Part shown: in pieces, positions 1 through 11,769 of the stretch
How the letters are laid out: each line of letters opens with the position of its first letter
Position numbering within the stretch: position 1 is the first letter of the stretch
The notes under the pieces: model-generated
What the model saw: the letters and a program-made list of their open reading frames with translations, nothing else
Databases searched by the model: none
What the model was told of the DNA's origin: nothing
Program-made: the position numbers and the translations under genes
DNA from: Chalara sp. BL73
Lineage: Eukaryota; Ascomycota; Leotiomycetes; Helotiales
Direction of reading: 5' to 3'
Assembly (NCBI GenBank): GCA_918026815.1
Contig: CAKJVC010000089.1
Location: 124,001 to 188,000 of the forward strand
DNA: 64,000 bases

Positions 1-123
1 TCTACACGGTCTGAAAAACTATTTAAGCGGCAGGCAAGTCCTCTCTGGATTCGTGTTTAATGCTCTTGTTAAACACATCCGCTTTCTGTCCCCAACACCG
101 GCTATCTCCCTGAATACGCCGCA

Positions 124-530
124 ATGCGTTCCGTGTATCTTCTTGCTCTCTTTCCATTTACCGCCATCGCCGCACTCAATGGCCACTGCAGTGGTACTGC
201 GACTGGCAGCTATTTAACACATGGCATCTGTGTTAGCACAAGTACTTGCAATTCCTACAGTGGCTCATACATTTCCGGCGGCTGCCCCTCCGACGCCTCC
301 AACATAAGGTGCTGTGTGATTGGGTTGGCGGGTTCGATAAGCACGAACCCTTGTGGTGGTTCGTCCTTTTGTACATGGACTACGTTTGACTGCTCTGGTG
401 ACTTTGAGCCTGGTAAGTTGTTTCATTGCTTAACTACCATCTTGTTGATTATGAACATGGGGCTGAGGTATTGCTACTTATAGGACACTGCCCTGGAAGG
501 AGCAACTACCAGTGCTGCCTAAATAATTGA
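124..530 (+). CDS. Small secreted cysteine-rich protein, two exons
   Basis: The sequence shows an ATG followed by a signal peptide (MRSVYLLALFPFTAIAA) and a Cys-rich mature part. A 71-nt intron (413-483, GTAAGT...TAG) splits a Gly codon. Splicing replaces an unlikely hydrophobic tail with a second copy of a motif already present once: CPSDASNIRCC and CPGRSNYQCC. The spliced protein is about 111 residues. The repeated CP-x-x-x-N-x-x-CC pattern is seen in secreted fungal Cys-rich modules attached to cell-wall hydrolases. Here no catalytic domain follows, so it may be a free-standing binding module or effector-like protein; that is inference. The reading frame is intact. Confidence 0.72.
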
Positions 531-853
531 TGGGTCAAGGGCTATCTTTGGGGACGTGTGAAACTGGAGAGTGGAGAGAAATCTGCTAGAGTGATGATTG
601 AAAGGTTTCTGAAAAGTTGATAGTCTTATGTCCGTCTCCTTCTGAGCCTGAGAGCCAGACTTAGTTGAGAGCTTTTTTCCAGAGCTCCACCTCTTCTCCT
701 TAGTTTAGTATTTTCGTATTGAAGCACCTACAACCCGCCTTTCCAGGCTCATAGGACCGTGTTCGTGACACCAGCAGAAGGCTTACAGCCACTCGAAGGC
801 TTAAATGTGGGCCCATAACCCCCTAGTAGACTACGCCATCTAGTGGGTTACAA

Positions 854-1460
854 CCAGGCTAGAAAATTCCTTGGCAAATCGCTAAGGAACGCTCAAGCCT
901 GGCTCAATTCTTTGTGCAACCATTTGAAGCCTGGGTGAACTTAAGCGAAAGACCAAATGTAGTTAGAATTATGCTTGGCATATTCTCAATATAGGCTTAG
1001 CGTGTGAAAGATTATATATTGTAATATGCAGAGCATATCCTGGCATATATTTTGACTGAAAGACTATTATAATAAGCAGAACAGTTAGCATATTCTCAGC
1101 ATATGTTTAGTATATGTTTAGTATATGTTTAGTATATATTTAGTATATGCTAACTATATACTTTATAAAAACTTCTATTTACACTAAGCTTATTTATTTA
1201 TTTAATTACAAATTTACTTGCAGTAGTTTTTATAGTCGAGTCAATTAAACAACGCAGAAGTACAAAGTTGTAACGCTTCATTTCAAAGTTCAAAAGTTAT
1301 ATTGTACGCGTCGCTATGAAAAACGCGAAGCACGTTTTCTTAGCGTGGCTTATTTTATGCTTGGGATATGCCGGGGTGAGATTTCTAGCCTGGCTGAGCT
1401 CTTAAAGCTAAGATTTCTGGCCTGGGCCAAGTTTTTTTGCCAAGGAATTTTCTAGCCTGG
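854..1460. repeat. 607-bp unit bounded by a perfect 24-bp inverted repeat
   Basis: Positions 854-877 and 1437-1460 are perfect reverse complements (ends CCAGGCTAGAAAATTCC and GGAATTTTCTAGCCTGG). The 559 bp between them are AT-rich and non-coding. Just inside and outside the right arm the string CCTGGGCCAAGTTTTTT occurs twice. This fits a MITE-like non-autonomous element; no target-site duplication is visible, so the class is open. Confidence 0.45.
1083..1150. repeat. Short tandem of ATGTTTAGTAT
   Basis: About five imperfect 11-bp units (ATGTTTAGTAT, ATATTTAGTAT) lie in tandem within the AT-rich interior of the 607-bp unit. This is a simple minisatellite with no evident function. Confidence 0.6.
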
Positions 1461-1632
1461 GCCAAGTTTTTTCTAGCCTAGCCCAACTGGAACCCGCTCT
1501 AAACAGACAACACCTCGGCGCTTGATGATGCCGATTAGCTCTACAATCGTAGACGGCACAAGTCGGTCCCTTTGTTCCCGATGATGAACATGTAGACGAG
1601 TCTTTGCAGGGCCTGTGAATGAATGCGCAGGA

Positions 1633-3268
1633 ATGGCTGGTAAAGATGATGGACGGGCTGGCGATGATGTGATGGTCAAGCCTGTCAACCTTAGTGAGCA
1701 CGCAGCAAATACTCCTATTTTGTTTCGGTAGCACTAACGACTGACTTTGCAGAATCCTTCTCCCACAATAGCCCGACTCATGTCCACAATGTACGACAGC
1801 AGCAGATTCTGGTGGAAAGGATTATTGAAAGACGGGAGGCCACTCCAAGTGGGGACTCAGCTGTTGGATCCGGCGCCTCCTTCACACCACAAAAGACAAC
1901 TCAGCTTTCACAACACCACAGTTCTGTCCAGGATCATCCTATCGAAACTCAAGACCCCACCAAAGCTGCAAGCTCAAGGGCCACAACCGCACAACAAGGC
2001 GGAACATCAATTCCCGTGATCACTCGGTCCCCTCTTAACACTTCTGGGCCACTGCTCAAGGGAAAATACAAATACCAGGACAAGGAGGATTGGGCAAGTG
2101 AATTAACCTTACAGTTCGAGGGACTATTGCAGATTGGAAGACTAAATGACCTTGGTCGATCGCGAGTACGAGCTAATTCTCCATCAACTCGAGAACGTAC
2201 TTTGTCGTCTAATTTTAAAGCATCAGCGTCTTCCTCTCTCAACCCACCACAATCACTACGCTATCAAAGACCGACATCGAGTGACCCTTGGGCAAATTTC
2301 GTAACGATGCGTAAGAAAGAGGAGTTGCGCCGAATTAAGATCCCTTCACCACCTTCGGATGCTCAGTCGCAGAAGTTCCGAAATCTCTTGATAAATTTAT
2401 CTTTAACACCGACCAAGTATGAGAACCCAGGTTTTCTCGATGAGGCACTCCAAGTCATTCAATTAGATAGGATATATGGGGAAGCAGAGGAGGAGTCCCA
2501 AGTGCTGCAGGCACAAGCTGAGAGTATGGGTGATGGCCGCAAGCCGGAATGGGGATACCAGGACTGCGTTATTCGCGCATTACTGAGGTATGTATCATTG
2601 TTGACAATTTATCAGAATGAGTCTGACTCTGGAACAGATGGTTTAAACGATCTTTCTTTTCTTGGGTCAACAACCCTCCATGCCCAGTCTGCTTCTCACC
2701 AACTACTGCTCAAGGAATGACACCTCCCACGCAAGAAGAAACTGCGCATGGTGCGCTTCGAGTCGAGCTATACCAGTGTTCTGCCGCAAACTGTGGAACG
2801 TATGAACGATTCCCACGATATGGGGATGTATGGCGGTTGCTACAGACTCGAAAAGGCAGATGTGGCGAATGGGCCAACTGCTTCAGCATGTTGTGTCGCG
2901 CGGTAGGAAGTCGAGTAAGATGGGTATGGAACGCAGAAGCTCACGTATGGACCGGGGCGTACTCAGAAATGCAGAAACGATGGATCCATGTAGATGCGTG
3001 TGAGGAGTCTTGGGACAACCCGCGGCTGTATACCGAAAAACGGGACAAGCCGATGTCATATTGCATTGCCTTCTCCACCGATGGCGCAACAGATGTCACT
3101 CGACGATACGTTCGAAAAAGCGAGCATGAAAAGCTGAGGAATCGGTGCCCAGAAGATGTCATGCTTTATATCGCGAATGAGATTCGAAGCCTTCGACGAT
3201 TAAATATGCCCAAGGTTGAGCGATTTCGACTCGAGAAGGAGGATGCTGCCGAAGAGAAGGAGCTCTGA
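1633..3268 (+). CDS. PNG1: Peptide:N-glycanase (transglutaminase-like), PNG1
   Basis: This is the cytosolic deglycosylating enzyme that removes N-glycans from misfolded glycoproteins in ERAD. Introns at 1694-1752 and 2588-2637 join three exons into about 508 residues. The second restores the conserved [18 protein letters not shown] block across the splice. The Zn site is CPVC (314-317) plus C346/C351. The catalytic triad is Cys374 ([10 protein letters not shown]), His401 (AHVW) and Asp418 (HVDACEE), spaced 27 and 17 residues as in yeast Png1. The N-terminal 120 residues are low-complexity; the start at 1633 is the least certain part. Near the triad the usual EDHVW reads EAHVW. The frame ends at a TGA where family members often continue with Arg, so the C-terminus may be cut by a CGA-to-TGA change. 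Confidence 0.9.
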
Positions 3269-3370
3269 GCCTATATCATAGCATCAAATAACTCCATCAA
3301 ATGTCAGCTGTTAGAGAGGCAAAAAGAATTAGAGGAAGAGAAGGTTTATGACCGCGTCTCATTAATTTCT

Positions 3371-5754
3371 GTGTATGATTCGAAGAAGCTTCCCCTTTCA
3401 CTTCCGCGTCCACTAAAGGATGGTGAGCTATGTATTAAGTGTAGAACTATCCGTTTTGGCACTCCCTTCGGATTTGCGCGTTTGACCCTAGAGTCATCTG
3501 AGGATGAAAGCAGAGTCCAAAAACATCTCAGTATGGAAGACCTCGAGGAGTCTGCTGTTGATGGTTGCCCATGTTGTCAAATGATTTACCAAACCGTCAT
3601 GGAGAAAGCATCCTTTCGCTACTCTTTCCATCGTGTTAGGGCACAACGGGAAGAATTCAAAATGCTGGCAAAGGCGGACCCTATCAAAATGGATAAATAT
3701 TTGTTTAGAAAGGGCAGAAAACCATTAGCAGATGCTTCGTCAATAATCAGGCTTGACGGCATCGGATCGGACTTCATCTACCAAATGCCACTCGAAGGGA
3801 TGAATGAAGGAAAGTATTTAAGCACAAATTTTGAATTCTTTAGACAGAGAGGCAAGTCTTCAGGGAAATATGAATCGCAGGGCGAGTTTGACTTTTAATT
3901 TTAGATTTACCACTACCATTCGCGGAGGCGGATATCATTGAACAGAGAGAGCTTCAAGAGCGGCCGGACAGCGATCTGAGTTATGAAATTGTTTCATCTT
4001 GGATCCGAAAGTGCGTGAATAGTCACCGCAATTGCCGTCAAATTTATTCCAGCGTGCCTACACGGTTATTGAATATTTCCGGAAGCGACCCATTTTTAGA
4101 GGACGATGTTATCCCAGGAACACGATATACTGCACTGAGTCATTGTTGGGGCACAAGACCTACCTTAACGACTACGATATCAACCTTGGCGGAAAGGCGC
4201 CAAAGGATTGAGATAGCCGAAGTTCCTAAGACCTTTTCAGATGCGATTGAAATTTCAAAGAGATTGGGGTTTCATTACCTATGGATTGATTCTCTGTGTA
4301 TCATCCAGGACTCTATACAAGAGTACATCACTCATTTAACACAACTCTATCAGCTAGTTCACTGACGCTTTCATAGTTGGCTCGAAGAATCTGTGAAAAT
4401 GCTCGATTACTATCGAAATGCATGCCTCACTATATCGGCCCTTGATTCGCCTGACAGTCACAATGGAATACTAAATTCTAGGGACCTCTCTCAATCCGTT
4501 GAGCTCTCTTCAGAAATGAATCTATTCCTGCGGGTACGCCTGCCAGAACAACGCGAAGTAATACAGAATTCCTTGCTCAATAGTCGTGCTTGGGTACTCC
4601 AAGAGCGTTTGCTTTCCACCCGTATACTTCACTACAGCAAGAATGAAATGTTCTGGGAATGCCGGACATGCACGGCACGAGAGGGTAGTATTGCAGAAAA
4701 AGCGGCCGCGATCGACCCAGACTCAGTCATTCGTTCTGAAGGAGATGACTTTAAACGAATCCTTACGAGTATCTCGAATCTCGCGAGCGATACTCAAACA
4801 TCAAAAGCTATGTTCACTTGGTACCGAATCGTGAGACATTACTCGAGGAAAGCTTTGACAAGGAGCTCTGACAGGTTGCCTGCAATCGCGGGCATAGCAT
4901 ATGCGATCCAGGAAATTACTGGGTATATGTATCTCGCTGGAATCTGGAAGCAGGACCTCAAGGGTCTGCTTTGGTTTAGTGACGCTGCCCTGATCTTTGA
5001 TAATCGATATCAAGGTCCGAGCTGGTCATGGGCAAGTCACAGCCATCTCCCTGTTTCCTTGCATTTTGGTTCAGAGAAACAAGTCTCCTCTGCAAAAGAC
5101 GCCGAAATTATAGATACTAACATTGAAAGTATTGGATCGAAATTCGGTCAAGTCTCCCATGACTACATCAAGCTCAAAGCTTTCACCACTCCACTTTGCT
5201 ACCAACATAGCCGTTACAAGCACCGACTTGATAATAAACCATGGTCATTAGATGGTTACCGTTGTCACCGGGGTCTAGATATGGACCTAATCATGAGCCC
5301 TAGCCATGGATTTGGAAAGGGGTATTTAGATGCAGTTGATCAAGAACTTCTTGAAGCTGATCGTGAGATTGTGACCATTGATGACCCGACTAAAGGCGTA
5401 GAGATGAGTCTACAGCGAAATTTTGAAGATGCCCAATCTGGATTCACTAAACTGGGGCAGAGAATAAAAGGTTCCAGTATCCCAAATCGCCAGTATCACC
5501 CTCACCGTCGAATGAAGATGTGCCTGGCTATATGGATGTCAAAGTGGCTTGGAGAGGCGGATTCATATATTGGAGGGTATGTGAACGATTTGAAAGGTCA
5601 ATCAAGTATGGTTGGACAGATATTGTATTGCCTGTTGGTTGTAGAAGATATGGACAAGCCAGGAACGTGGCGGAGGATTGGGGTTGCCAAGGCACCGATA
5701 GAATACATTAAAGGTTGCAAATGGTCGGAGAAATTGGAGATAACTTTGGTGTAG
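3371..5754 (+). CDS. HET-domain (heterokaryon incompatibility) protein, start unresolved
   Basis: HET proteins act in fungal non-self recognition and can trigger programmed cell death. Three exons join exactly. A probable GC-AG intron at 3852-3904 (AG|GCAAGT...TTTTAG) brings LPLPFAEADII into frame. A GT-AG intron at 4323-4376 (GTACAT...CTGAC...TAG) restores CIIQDSIQDWLEESVKM. Hallmarks follow in order: YTALSHCWG, FSDAIEISKRLGFHYLWIDS, the YYRNACLTISAL block, SRAWVLQERLLSTRILHYS, LPAIAGIA, GLLWF and PSWSWAS. An N-terminal CIKCRTI...GCPCC Cys cluster precedes the domain. No in-frame ATG precedes residue 55 or so. The frame runs upstream, in phase with PNG1, to that gene's TGA, so the true start is missing or lies in an unseen exon. 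After splicing no internal stop remains. Confidence 0.8.
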
Positions 5755-5989
5755 CACACCGTTAGCAGATGAATGGATTCCAGGTTTGTAAAACTATGGC
5801 CTATTTTCATTCGTGCAACTTCCCTTCAGTATTTAGGAAGATTGTGCATGAGGAATCTGTACGCCTAAACAGAAACGCTCTGCCGCAATATATCACGTAC
5901 TTACATGACTTTAATACCTGCCAAACTAAACGCTACAAATACAATATTTAACTAGATTAAGGCTTAATAACTTCTGATGGTATATATTC

Positions 5990-6480
5990 AAAAAGGAAGT
6001 CGCAAGATAAAAAAATCAGCAGTGAAAAACTCTAGATCGAAGATTAACCTTGTGGACCTTGCCCACATGATTCTTGAAATGCATGACGTTAAGAACCATG
6101 CCCTCAGCCTTGCATACCGGATAGTGGCAGATCACCCGCTATTCAGCAGGCACCTTGCACAAATGAATATTCTCAACCTGGTCTTACATGTGTGACACGT
6201 GTTGAAAGGTGCGCGTTCGTTGCTCGTATGGAAGCCGCTCGTTTCCGATGCAAAGGGTATATAGGGTTTTCTTACAGATGATAGGGAAGTCGTCAGGCGG
6301 AAGGAAAGGATCGGAAGCTGAAGATTTTCTCTTGACTAAATCTTTGGAGGCAGAAGCAAATCGCGGCTTGCGAGCTTGAAACTCCTGTCGAGAGGCGAGC
6401 GTGGCCACGAGGTTGATGGCAGAGGCTCTTCGAGTGCTGATGGTTTAAGTACTTTGAGTAAGCCATGTTCATAATTTCTC
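5990..6480 (-). pseudogene. C2H2 zinc-finger tail of a DUF3435/FluG-type protein, broken
   Basis: On the minus strand the frame reads CKKTLYTLCIGNERLPYEQ, then FQHVSHM-stop-DQVENIHL, then the finger CHYPVC...HFKNHVGKVH. This order (Cys pair, 'HM.DHVENVHL', C2H2 finger) is the C-terminal tail of fungal DUF3435/FluG-domain proteins. Two stops interrupt it: TAA where the family has Trp, and TAG where it usually has Gln. It differs from the tail of the neighbouring recombinase relic, so it is probably debris of a second member. Confidence 0.6.
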
Positions 6481-6639
6481 ATGCCTTGACTAGTTAAAAC
6501 GTGCCAGCGAACTCCGCATGGCGTCGAACTAAATCAAGAATAAACCAGAAAAGCCCCGCCTCACTTGTAATCGTGATCCAGTTCTCATGCTTGCCCCTTT
6601 CCAATCGAAGATAACCAAGACACACAATAGCTCCGAAGT

Positions 6640-9100
6640 CTAGGTGATCGATCTCTGAGCAGGAACCCGTGAGACGGTTCCATGAAACCTTTCTGCATGA
6701 GTCAGCAGCTCTGCTCGGTTCTTTAACTTGTCGCCGCAAATGTGACAATCAATATGCATCCATTCTTGCAACTTGCTTACATGCTTCCTCAGAAAGTGTC
6801 TACTCAAAGAACCCGCGGTTGCATATAAGGCAACTCTTTCGCGCATTGTCAAAAACGGGTTTCCAAGACAAACGAAGCATTTTGTTGGCCTTTTTTCTCC
6901 TTTAATCGATCGTATCGCTTGGCTTAACGCATTGGGCGCTTCGGCTTTGAGGGCTAGTAAGCTTTTATTTTTTACCGGACGTCCACGCTGGATACAACGA
7001 GAAGCAGGCCTTTCTTCCACGCCGCAGTACGCTGTAATCGCATTGACTGCTGCGATCCTCCGTTAATACTCGTTTTCTAGAAACGTTTTAGGCAGCGTTA
7101 AAATAGCATTTATTAAAAAAAGATGTTCGAGCGTTATCTGATTTGATTGGTTTAATGCGTTTCGCGTGTTTTTGTCGACTACTTTTCTAGCTAACTGCCG
7201 CTCGCTATCGATCACGAGCTGCTTTTTCTTGAAACGTTTCACGAAGTCAACTAGAAGCAGCTTTCGCTGCCGCTGCTTCTTACTCTGAAAGCGACGGCGA
7301 GCTTTCTGATATTTTTTTTTTTTTACAGGATTTTTTCGAGTGCTTAACAGTTTCGTGATGCGACATTGCAATTTCACAATGCATAACAGCTTATTAACGA
7401 ACGCAGATTGCTTAAAAGTCAATTTCCGTGGCCGACGAAAATCGATCGAACAGCTTATTAAACATGCAAACCTTATTAGCTCTCGCTGAAGCGCTTAGCT
7501 ACGGTAAATGTTTTGAACATTAACGTTGATATTCCGATCGAAGTAGTGTTTTAAAAACGTGTCGATGCTAAAATGCTGCAGAATGAAGTTCTGGACGGAG
7601 TCGCTAACATCAGCTATGCAAAATTCCGTGATTAGTTAAAAGTCGATAAGTCTGGAAAGTAATTACTTACGGCTCTCGTTCAGCGCTTTGGCGTTCTTAT
7701 CGCGAAGAACATATAGCTTCGTTACTTGCGCAAAGCTTGTAATTTAGCCACTTATTTTTATCCGATAGCGGACCGAATCAAAAGACAGCTGCAATTGTAG
7801 TGCTAAACAAACGCTATAAACGGCTTGTATAGCTTAGCAAAATACAAAATCGTCGCTTAGTACATTTTTGAGCGAGAGCTGTTGTTTATTTATTCTTTTA
7901 AAAACATTCAAACTATACAACTTTTCCGGAGAAACAATACTAGAAGATTTAAATGCTTGAACTTTGAAAAGCATGCTAAGCAGAAATGTGTAAAAGCTAA
8001 GCACTAAAGTCGAGTTGTAAATGATCTCCGGGATCTTAAACTTATTGCTACAAAACACTTAGCTTACACGCTAAAATGAAAAGCAAACAAGACGTACGCA
8101 TTTTTTATGCTTAGAAATCTTTTAGTAAACTTAGCCGTTAGCTCGATAAAAAGTCGTGGCCGAAAGTTGTTGTAATCCCGGATTAAAGTCAATTTGAAGT
8201 GTCGGTAGCGAAGTTAGACTAAAGCTTTTGGCCGGTTACCGGTAATGCCCGCAAACTGGCAAAAAAAAATCAACTGAATCCGAAGCTAGCTAAGCTAGAA
8301 AGTTATTTCTTTTGTGGACAGAAGCACGCGAGCATATTCGGCAAGATTCTCGATATACATAGTAACATTTTCCCGCTTGGTGTTGTCGAGCTTCTTTTTT
8401 ATAGCAACAACGTTAAAAACCTAAAATCCGTTAGCAAGAAGTTACACAATAAAAGTCGTCCAAAAGCTACGGGGCATCTTACATTTTGACTTTGGACTTG
8501 AACTAGGCCATCGATTTTCTTGCTAGTTTCGAGCCGATATACTATAAAGTACTATTTCTAGAATGTTTCGAACGAGCTTGTATGCTTAATTCCAGGACGT
8601 TTCCGTCTATTTTTGCTTCGTCGTTAATCGCAAACTTAGCATAAAAGTCTGTAAAAAAAGTTGGCCGAGACTTTTTGAAAGCATTGAACTGGTTGCTGTC
8701 CGATAAAAGTACAGTACTTAAATGCAAGCTAATGTTAGCAGAACTTTCGTAGCAGAGTCGGTCTACATTTTGACATATACTGATTATAATAGTCTTTGAC
8801 CCAATCAAGGCGGTTTTGCGTTTTAGGGCTATAACGCTTCTGCCGGAGTCGTTCTACATCGAGGTTGGCCGATGCGGCAAAGTAGTATTCTGGTGGGTGT
8901 CGTACTTCATCATCAAAGAGATCGGCGTTGTCGTCAGTATTACTGTCAACCTCCTCCAGAGGGCCTTCTGAATCGGTATCGCTTGCCGTGTCCACCTCAT
9001 TGTCGCTGCTGTCAAATAAGCTGTCCGTGTCGGAGTCGCTCGTGCTGTCAGACTCGTTGTCGATAGACGGGTAATCGTCACCATATGGAGGCTGGTGCAT
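6640..9100 (-). pseudogene. DUF3435/FluG tyrosine recombinase (Starship-captain superfamily), RIP-decayed
   Basis: The minus strand starts at ATG 9100 (MHQPPYGDDYPS), with an acidic Ser/Asp tract and then RHPPEYYFAASANLDVERLR and KRYSPKTQNRLDW, typical of the DUF3435 N-terminus. Downstream islands include PEIIYNSTLVLS...SMLFKVQAF (8058-7834), the basic QLVIDSERQLARKVVD...LEHLFLINAILTLP block (7422-7063), and a tail with CFVCLGNP, GSLSRHFLRKHV and HIDCHICGDKL...HAERFHGTVSR. Stops and frameshifts break it; the frame continues through TAA near 7063 (LENEY-stop-RRIAAVNAI). The family are site-specific tyrosine recombinases; members that move Starship elements are called captains. Too much core sequence is lost to read the catalytic residues. 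The AT-rich inverted repeat starts immediately 5' of its ATG. Confidence 0.82.
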
Positions 9101-9102
9101 TA

Positions 9103-11769
9103 TTATACAATAAGTCTGAGCACGGCGGTTTTGGCCTGCCAAAACGGGGGTTTGGGACGCTGTTTTATGCCCCCTTAACCACTCGCTTAGCCTGCCCAGA
9201 CCCCCGAGGCTCTCATGTGACTCCTTCGCTTGACGGGTCCTAACTTGCACAAATTGACACTTTTTCTAATTAATAATAGAAATTCGAGACAGTAAATAAG
9301 CTGTTCTACTTTGCATGCTGTATATAGCATTACTAAGACTTTAACTTGTTAACAATATCGACAAGATCTAGCGTGTTATTATTAGAAAAAGTATATTAAA
9401 GCAACTTTACAATATCGAGTCGCCAGAATGCATATAGATTAAACAATGTAAACTATTGTAACGTACAATAATTGAGTGATTTTCCGTTTTAAAATTCTAC
9501 AATTATATCCTTTATTTCAACTTCGTTAATTATGTTAAGTAGTGCTACTTTGTTGTGAATCGGTTCAACAAAAATGTCGAAATCCACTTTTTTTTTTTTG
9601 AGTAATTTTGTTTTAGCTATCGTTTTTTCTATTCTTTTTTGAAAAAATCTCTTTTTTGACTGCTACTCTTTTTCGTTGTTGTTTAGAATAGTAACTTGAC
9701 ATCTCGTTAAAAAAGTAGCGTTAAGCGTTAAAATTACTTTCTCGAAGTTATTTCTATTTATTTTTTCGATCAATTTCTGAATAAAAATTGTAAAACTTAT
9801 TCTTTAAAAGTTTCTTTTATTTTATTGCTCTAGTGTGCGAAGTGGTTCAAATGTAACAATATATAGTAATGTTTGCACTTGAACTTCCGTTTGCGCTATA
9901 GTAATTGTAGCATTTCTGGAGTTTTGGTTAGTTATGCTGTTTGTTTCCGAAGCTGTAAATACAATTTGCTCACGAATCTTTTTTACAGTGTTTTTGCTGA
10001 TGTCGGTACAAGCTGAAAAAAATAAAAAGTAGTAATTTGCATCCTGAATTTCAGAATGTTTAGTTACTAAGTTAAAAACTAAAAGCTCGCGAAAAGTTTG
10101 CAAAGAAAGTTTTTCAACTTGTTGTTTTATAAAAGTAATATTAAATAGTAATAAAAAGCTCTCGTTATCGGTTCCGTTAGTTGCTATTATAAGTGCTGTA
10201 AAAGCTTTAAACTTTTAGCTTGCAACTATTATTTGACCGTTTTCGATAGTTTTTGACACAGCAGCTTTATAATTCTTTTGCTGCGGCCTTGATGTAAAAC
10301 TTTCGATAGCATAATCGTTAAGTTTTAGCACCGAAGCATAGTTCGGATTTTGTTTCTTTTTTTTTTTTGGAGAAAAATAGTTCAGCATAACTTGATTTGC
10401 TTGCGTATTCTTTTTAAAACGTGTTAATACTTTTAAAAAAAGCGTTTTACTATTAACATAGCTTTGTTTTTTGTTAAAATTGACTAATATAATACAAATA
10501 GTTAAATTACCGATTCAGTTCTGCTTAAGCTTAAGTTTGATAGATATGCATATATAGTATTGTTGTAAGCATACCGATTTTGCTTCCAAAATAGCTGTTT
10601 CAGTAGTTCGATAATCTTAGTAACTATTAGCGTGTTTAAGTTAACGAGTCGTTATTTATTTTTTTTACTTTTTTTTATTTTTTGGAAGTTCAAAACTAAA
10701 GTCGACTTTTTAGCTTCTGTTTGTTTTCCAAAAAGATTTTTTATTGATAAGCTGCTTAACAAATCTTTTAGCTATTTCACTTAAACCCCGTTAAACATAA
10801 AATTCTTTCTAAAAAAATAGCTCGGATCCGGAATAGCTACTACGTGTTGTGTATAATTTTTTTTAAGCACGACAAGTATTCAGAAATAAAAATTCAACTT
10901 TAGCCGAAGCGCGTTGGAAACCAAGTTGCTTATACAGTACTGCGATTAACGGGATTTTAGTGATCGGCACTAATAACTTCTTTAAGTGTTTAAGCAATGC
11001 TATAATGTAAGCGTTATAAAAAGACAGATTTTTAATAATTCTTTTATATTTTAAAGAAACATAAGAAATTTAAACTCGGCTCGCAAGCGCTTTTTATACT
11101 TTTCGGGTGTTTAAGTCAACGATACAAAGTTTGCTTTACTATTTTAAATACCGTGATTTGCTGCTATACTCAGCACAGCTTCAGCAGCGAAAAGCAAAAA
11201 TGAACTAACATTATAAACTATTTTTTGCTTGCAGCTTGCTTTATCGCCACGCTGCAGTTGCGCTTATTTATGCTATTATCGGTAACTAATCCCGACAGTG
11301 CATGCATATTTTGCTAAAATAGTAGAATCGAACCGCCGAAACGCAGTATTCAAACACTTAGTGTTTGGATTATACGGTATTACTGTAAGGATTTCTATTG
11401 CTTTTCTATCTGTAAATAAAAGCTCTTTGTCTGATTGCTCAGTTTAAACTTACAGTACGGAAAAGTTGGCATGCTAATATAGCTAACGGACGAATAAAAG
11501 AAGCTTTACTTCGAAGCATTTTCTTCAAGCGCAGTTGAATCCTTGAACTATTAATAGAATTATCTTCGGTGTCACATTAATAGCTTCCGGTCGAAAGCTT
11601 TGGAACATAAGGGCTTGTGGCTGTCAAGTTATAAAAAAAACGTTTTTCCCATTTCATGCTTTTCTATTCTTTACACTATTCAACATTTCTGTTTCCATTA
11701 CACTCACTTTTAATCATGAATTCAATTTCAGCTGCCGAAGAGAGCTAATACGAGCTTGACTACTCTTCT
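9103..11769. repeat. 2.67-kb inverted repeat, left copy
   Basis: This block is the reverse complement of 54451-57116, by eye around 95% identical with mostly transition differences. Its recombinase-proximal 140 bp are GC-richer and contain the near-palindrome GTTTTGGCCTGCCAAAAC; the rest is extremely AT-rich. A decayed minus-strand frame around 10103-9450 encodes an unrecognised protein (ends TEVQVQTLLYIV; further on DFDIFVEP, LLNIINEV). The other end falls inside the first 18 codons of the gene at 11716. No terminal inverted repeats or target duplication mark it as a self-contained transposon. Confidence 0.85.

Larger units (their letters stand above)
531..1632. other. Intergenic, AT-rich centre
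   Basis: No coding frame supported. It holds the 607-bp inverted-repeat unit and the short ATGTTTAGTAT tandem listed separately; the last 150 bases would be the promoter of the PNG1 gene. Confidence 0.5.

Noticed and set aside
9103..11769. LTR or terminal repeat of a retrotransposon
   Set aside because: The two copies are inverted, not direct. No TG...CA ends, primer-binding site or polymerase domains are visible.
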